Assembly: GCA_040757355.1 (NCBI GenBank)
Contig: JBFLWY010000089.1
Coordinates: 1 to 5,506, forward strand
Length of the DNA: 5,506 bases
DNA from: DTYU01 sp040757355
Lineage (GTDB): Bacteria; Bacillota; Desulfotomaculia; Desulfotomaculales; Ammonificaceae
Direction: 5' to 3'
Below the pieces are notes generated by a model, which had not been told where the DNA came from, searched no databases, and saw only the letters and a list, made by a program, of their open reading frames with translations. A program made the position numbers and the translations under genes. Below, piece after piece: positions 5,113 to 5,506 of this stretch (the stretch's first letter is position 1; the number at the start of each line of letters is the position of its first letter).

Positions 5113-5506
5113 ATGCCGGGAGAAAAACGCCTTCTTCTTATTGTTTTTCTATTAATGGTTGCCCTTATGCTTTCAGTAATGACCAATAACTACCTGACGT
5201 ATGCTGTCAGCGAAGATACATATGGGAGCATACCGGATAGCACTGACGAGGACCCGGCTCCCTCCGGGGGTGACGGCTTCGCGCCTTCAGGGCCGGACAC
5301 CGATCCCCCGTCGCAGCCGACCGGCCTTACCGTCACTGACCCCGGGACCGGTGACGCTCTTTGCCTGCGGTGGAATACTAATACCGAAGAGGATCTTTTA
5401 GGATACCGTGTTTACCGGTCAGTCAGCTCGGAAACCTATGCGCCGCCGGACGAATCTTACCAGCGGCTCGGCAGCGGTTCGGTCGATACAGCGGATACAG
5501 ACTATA
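5113..5506 (+). CDS. Secreted or anchored fibronectin type III protein, 3' partial
   Basis: Reading from ATG 5113 gives 131 residues with no stop before the right edge. The start is supported by GGGAGG (5100-5105) seven bases upstream. Residues 6-24 are strongly hydrophobic (RLLLIVFLLMVALML...), a signal peptide or anchor with a possible cleavage site near residue 33 (YAVS before ED). Residues 34-65 form an acidic, Asp/Pro/Ser/Gly-rich linker. From about residue 66 a fibronectin type III domain begins: PPSQPTGLTV, then LCLRWN with the core Trp at 87, then DLLGYRVYRS with the hallmark Tyr pattern at 98-101. FN3 domains of this kind usually give extracellular spacing or adhesion. The visible part has no heme motif. 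It sits 21 bases after the NHL gene and is probably co-transcribed. What follows the first FN3 domain is unknown. Confidence 0.85.
   Translation, partial: MPGEKRLLLIVFLLMVALMLSVMTNNYLTYAVSEDTYGSIPDSTDEDPAPSGGDGFAPSGPDTDPPSQPTGLTVTDPGTGDALCLRWNTNTEEDLLGYRVYRSVSSETYAPPDESYQRLGSGSVDTADTDY

Noticed and set aside
1..5506. tRNA or rRNA genes, CRISPR arrays, insertion sequences or integrase genes
   Set aside because: No cloverleaf, regularly spaced repeat array, transposase motif or terminal repeat was found on either strand.

Overview
The window looks like a piece of an anaerobic, Gram-positive-type bacterial genome, most plausibly a Clostridia-class Bacillota of the Peptococcaceae or thermophilic-anaerobe kind. 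This is an inference. It rests on textbook AAGGAGGTGA-type ribosome binding sites, GTG as well as ATG starts, sigma-A-like promoters, GC-rich genes separated by AT-richer spacers, and exported multiheme c-type cytochromes next to NHL beta-propeller proteins. No marker gene is present that would fix the taxonomy.

Layout, all on the + strand: (1) the 3' part of an NHL-repeat beta-propeller gene, cut by the left window edge (3-776); (2) a secreted hexaheme cytochrome c (836-1939), 59 bases downstream and probably in the same operon; (3) a 600-base spacer (1940-2539) with a decayed copy of a cytochrome C-terminus, two terminator-type hairpins, an orphan promoter followed by an inverted repeat, a partial copy of the next gene's leader, and a good promoter; (4) a secreted octaheme cytochrome c (2540-3727), clearly a paralogue of the first; (5) a 422-base spacer with a second, better preserved cytochrome fragment (38 of 41 bases identical to the hexaheme gene), a 12-bp perfect hairpin and a promoter; (6) a membrane-anchored six-bladed NHL propeller protein (4150-5091); (7) 21 bases later, the start of a fibronectin type III protein cut by the right window edge (5113-5506 and beyond).

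Together these genes look like an envelope or extracellular electron-transfer locus: two exported multiheme cytochromes flanked by propeller and FN3 proteins that could act as scaffolds or docking partners. Redox role and export are well supported by the heme motifs and signal peptides. Partners, electron donor and acceptor are not visible in the sequence.

The most informative extra signal is the set of short cytochrome relics in both spacers. They suggest that the locus once held more cytochrome copies and has changed by tandem duplication and deletion. A second, more speculative theme is that both cytochrome genes carry a sequence complementary to their own Shine-Dalgarno about 35 bases upstream of it.
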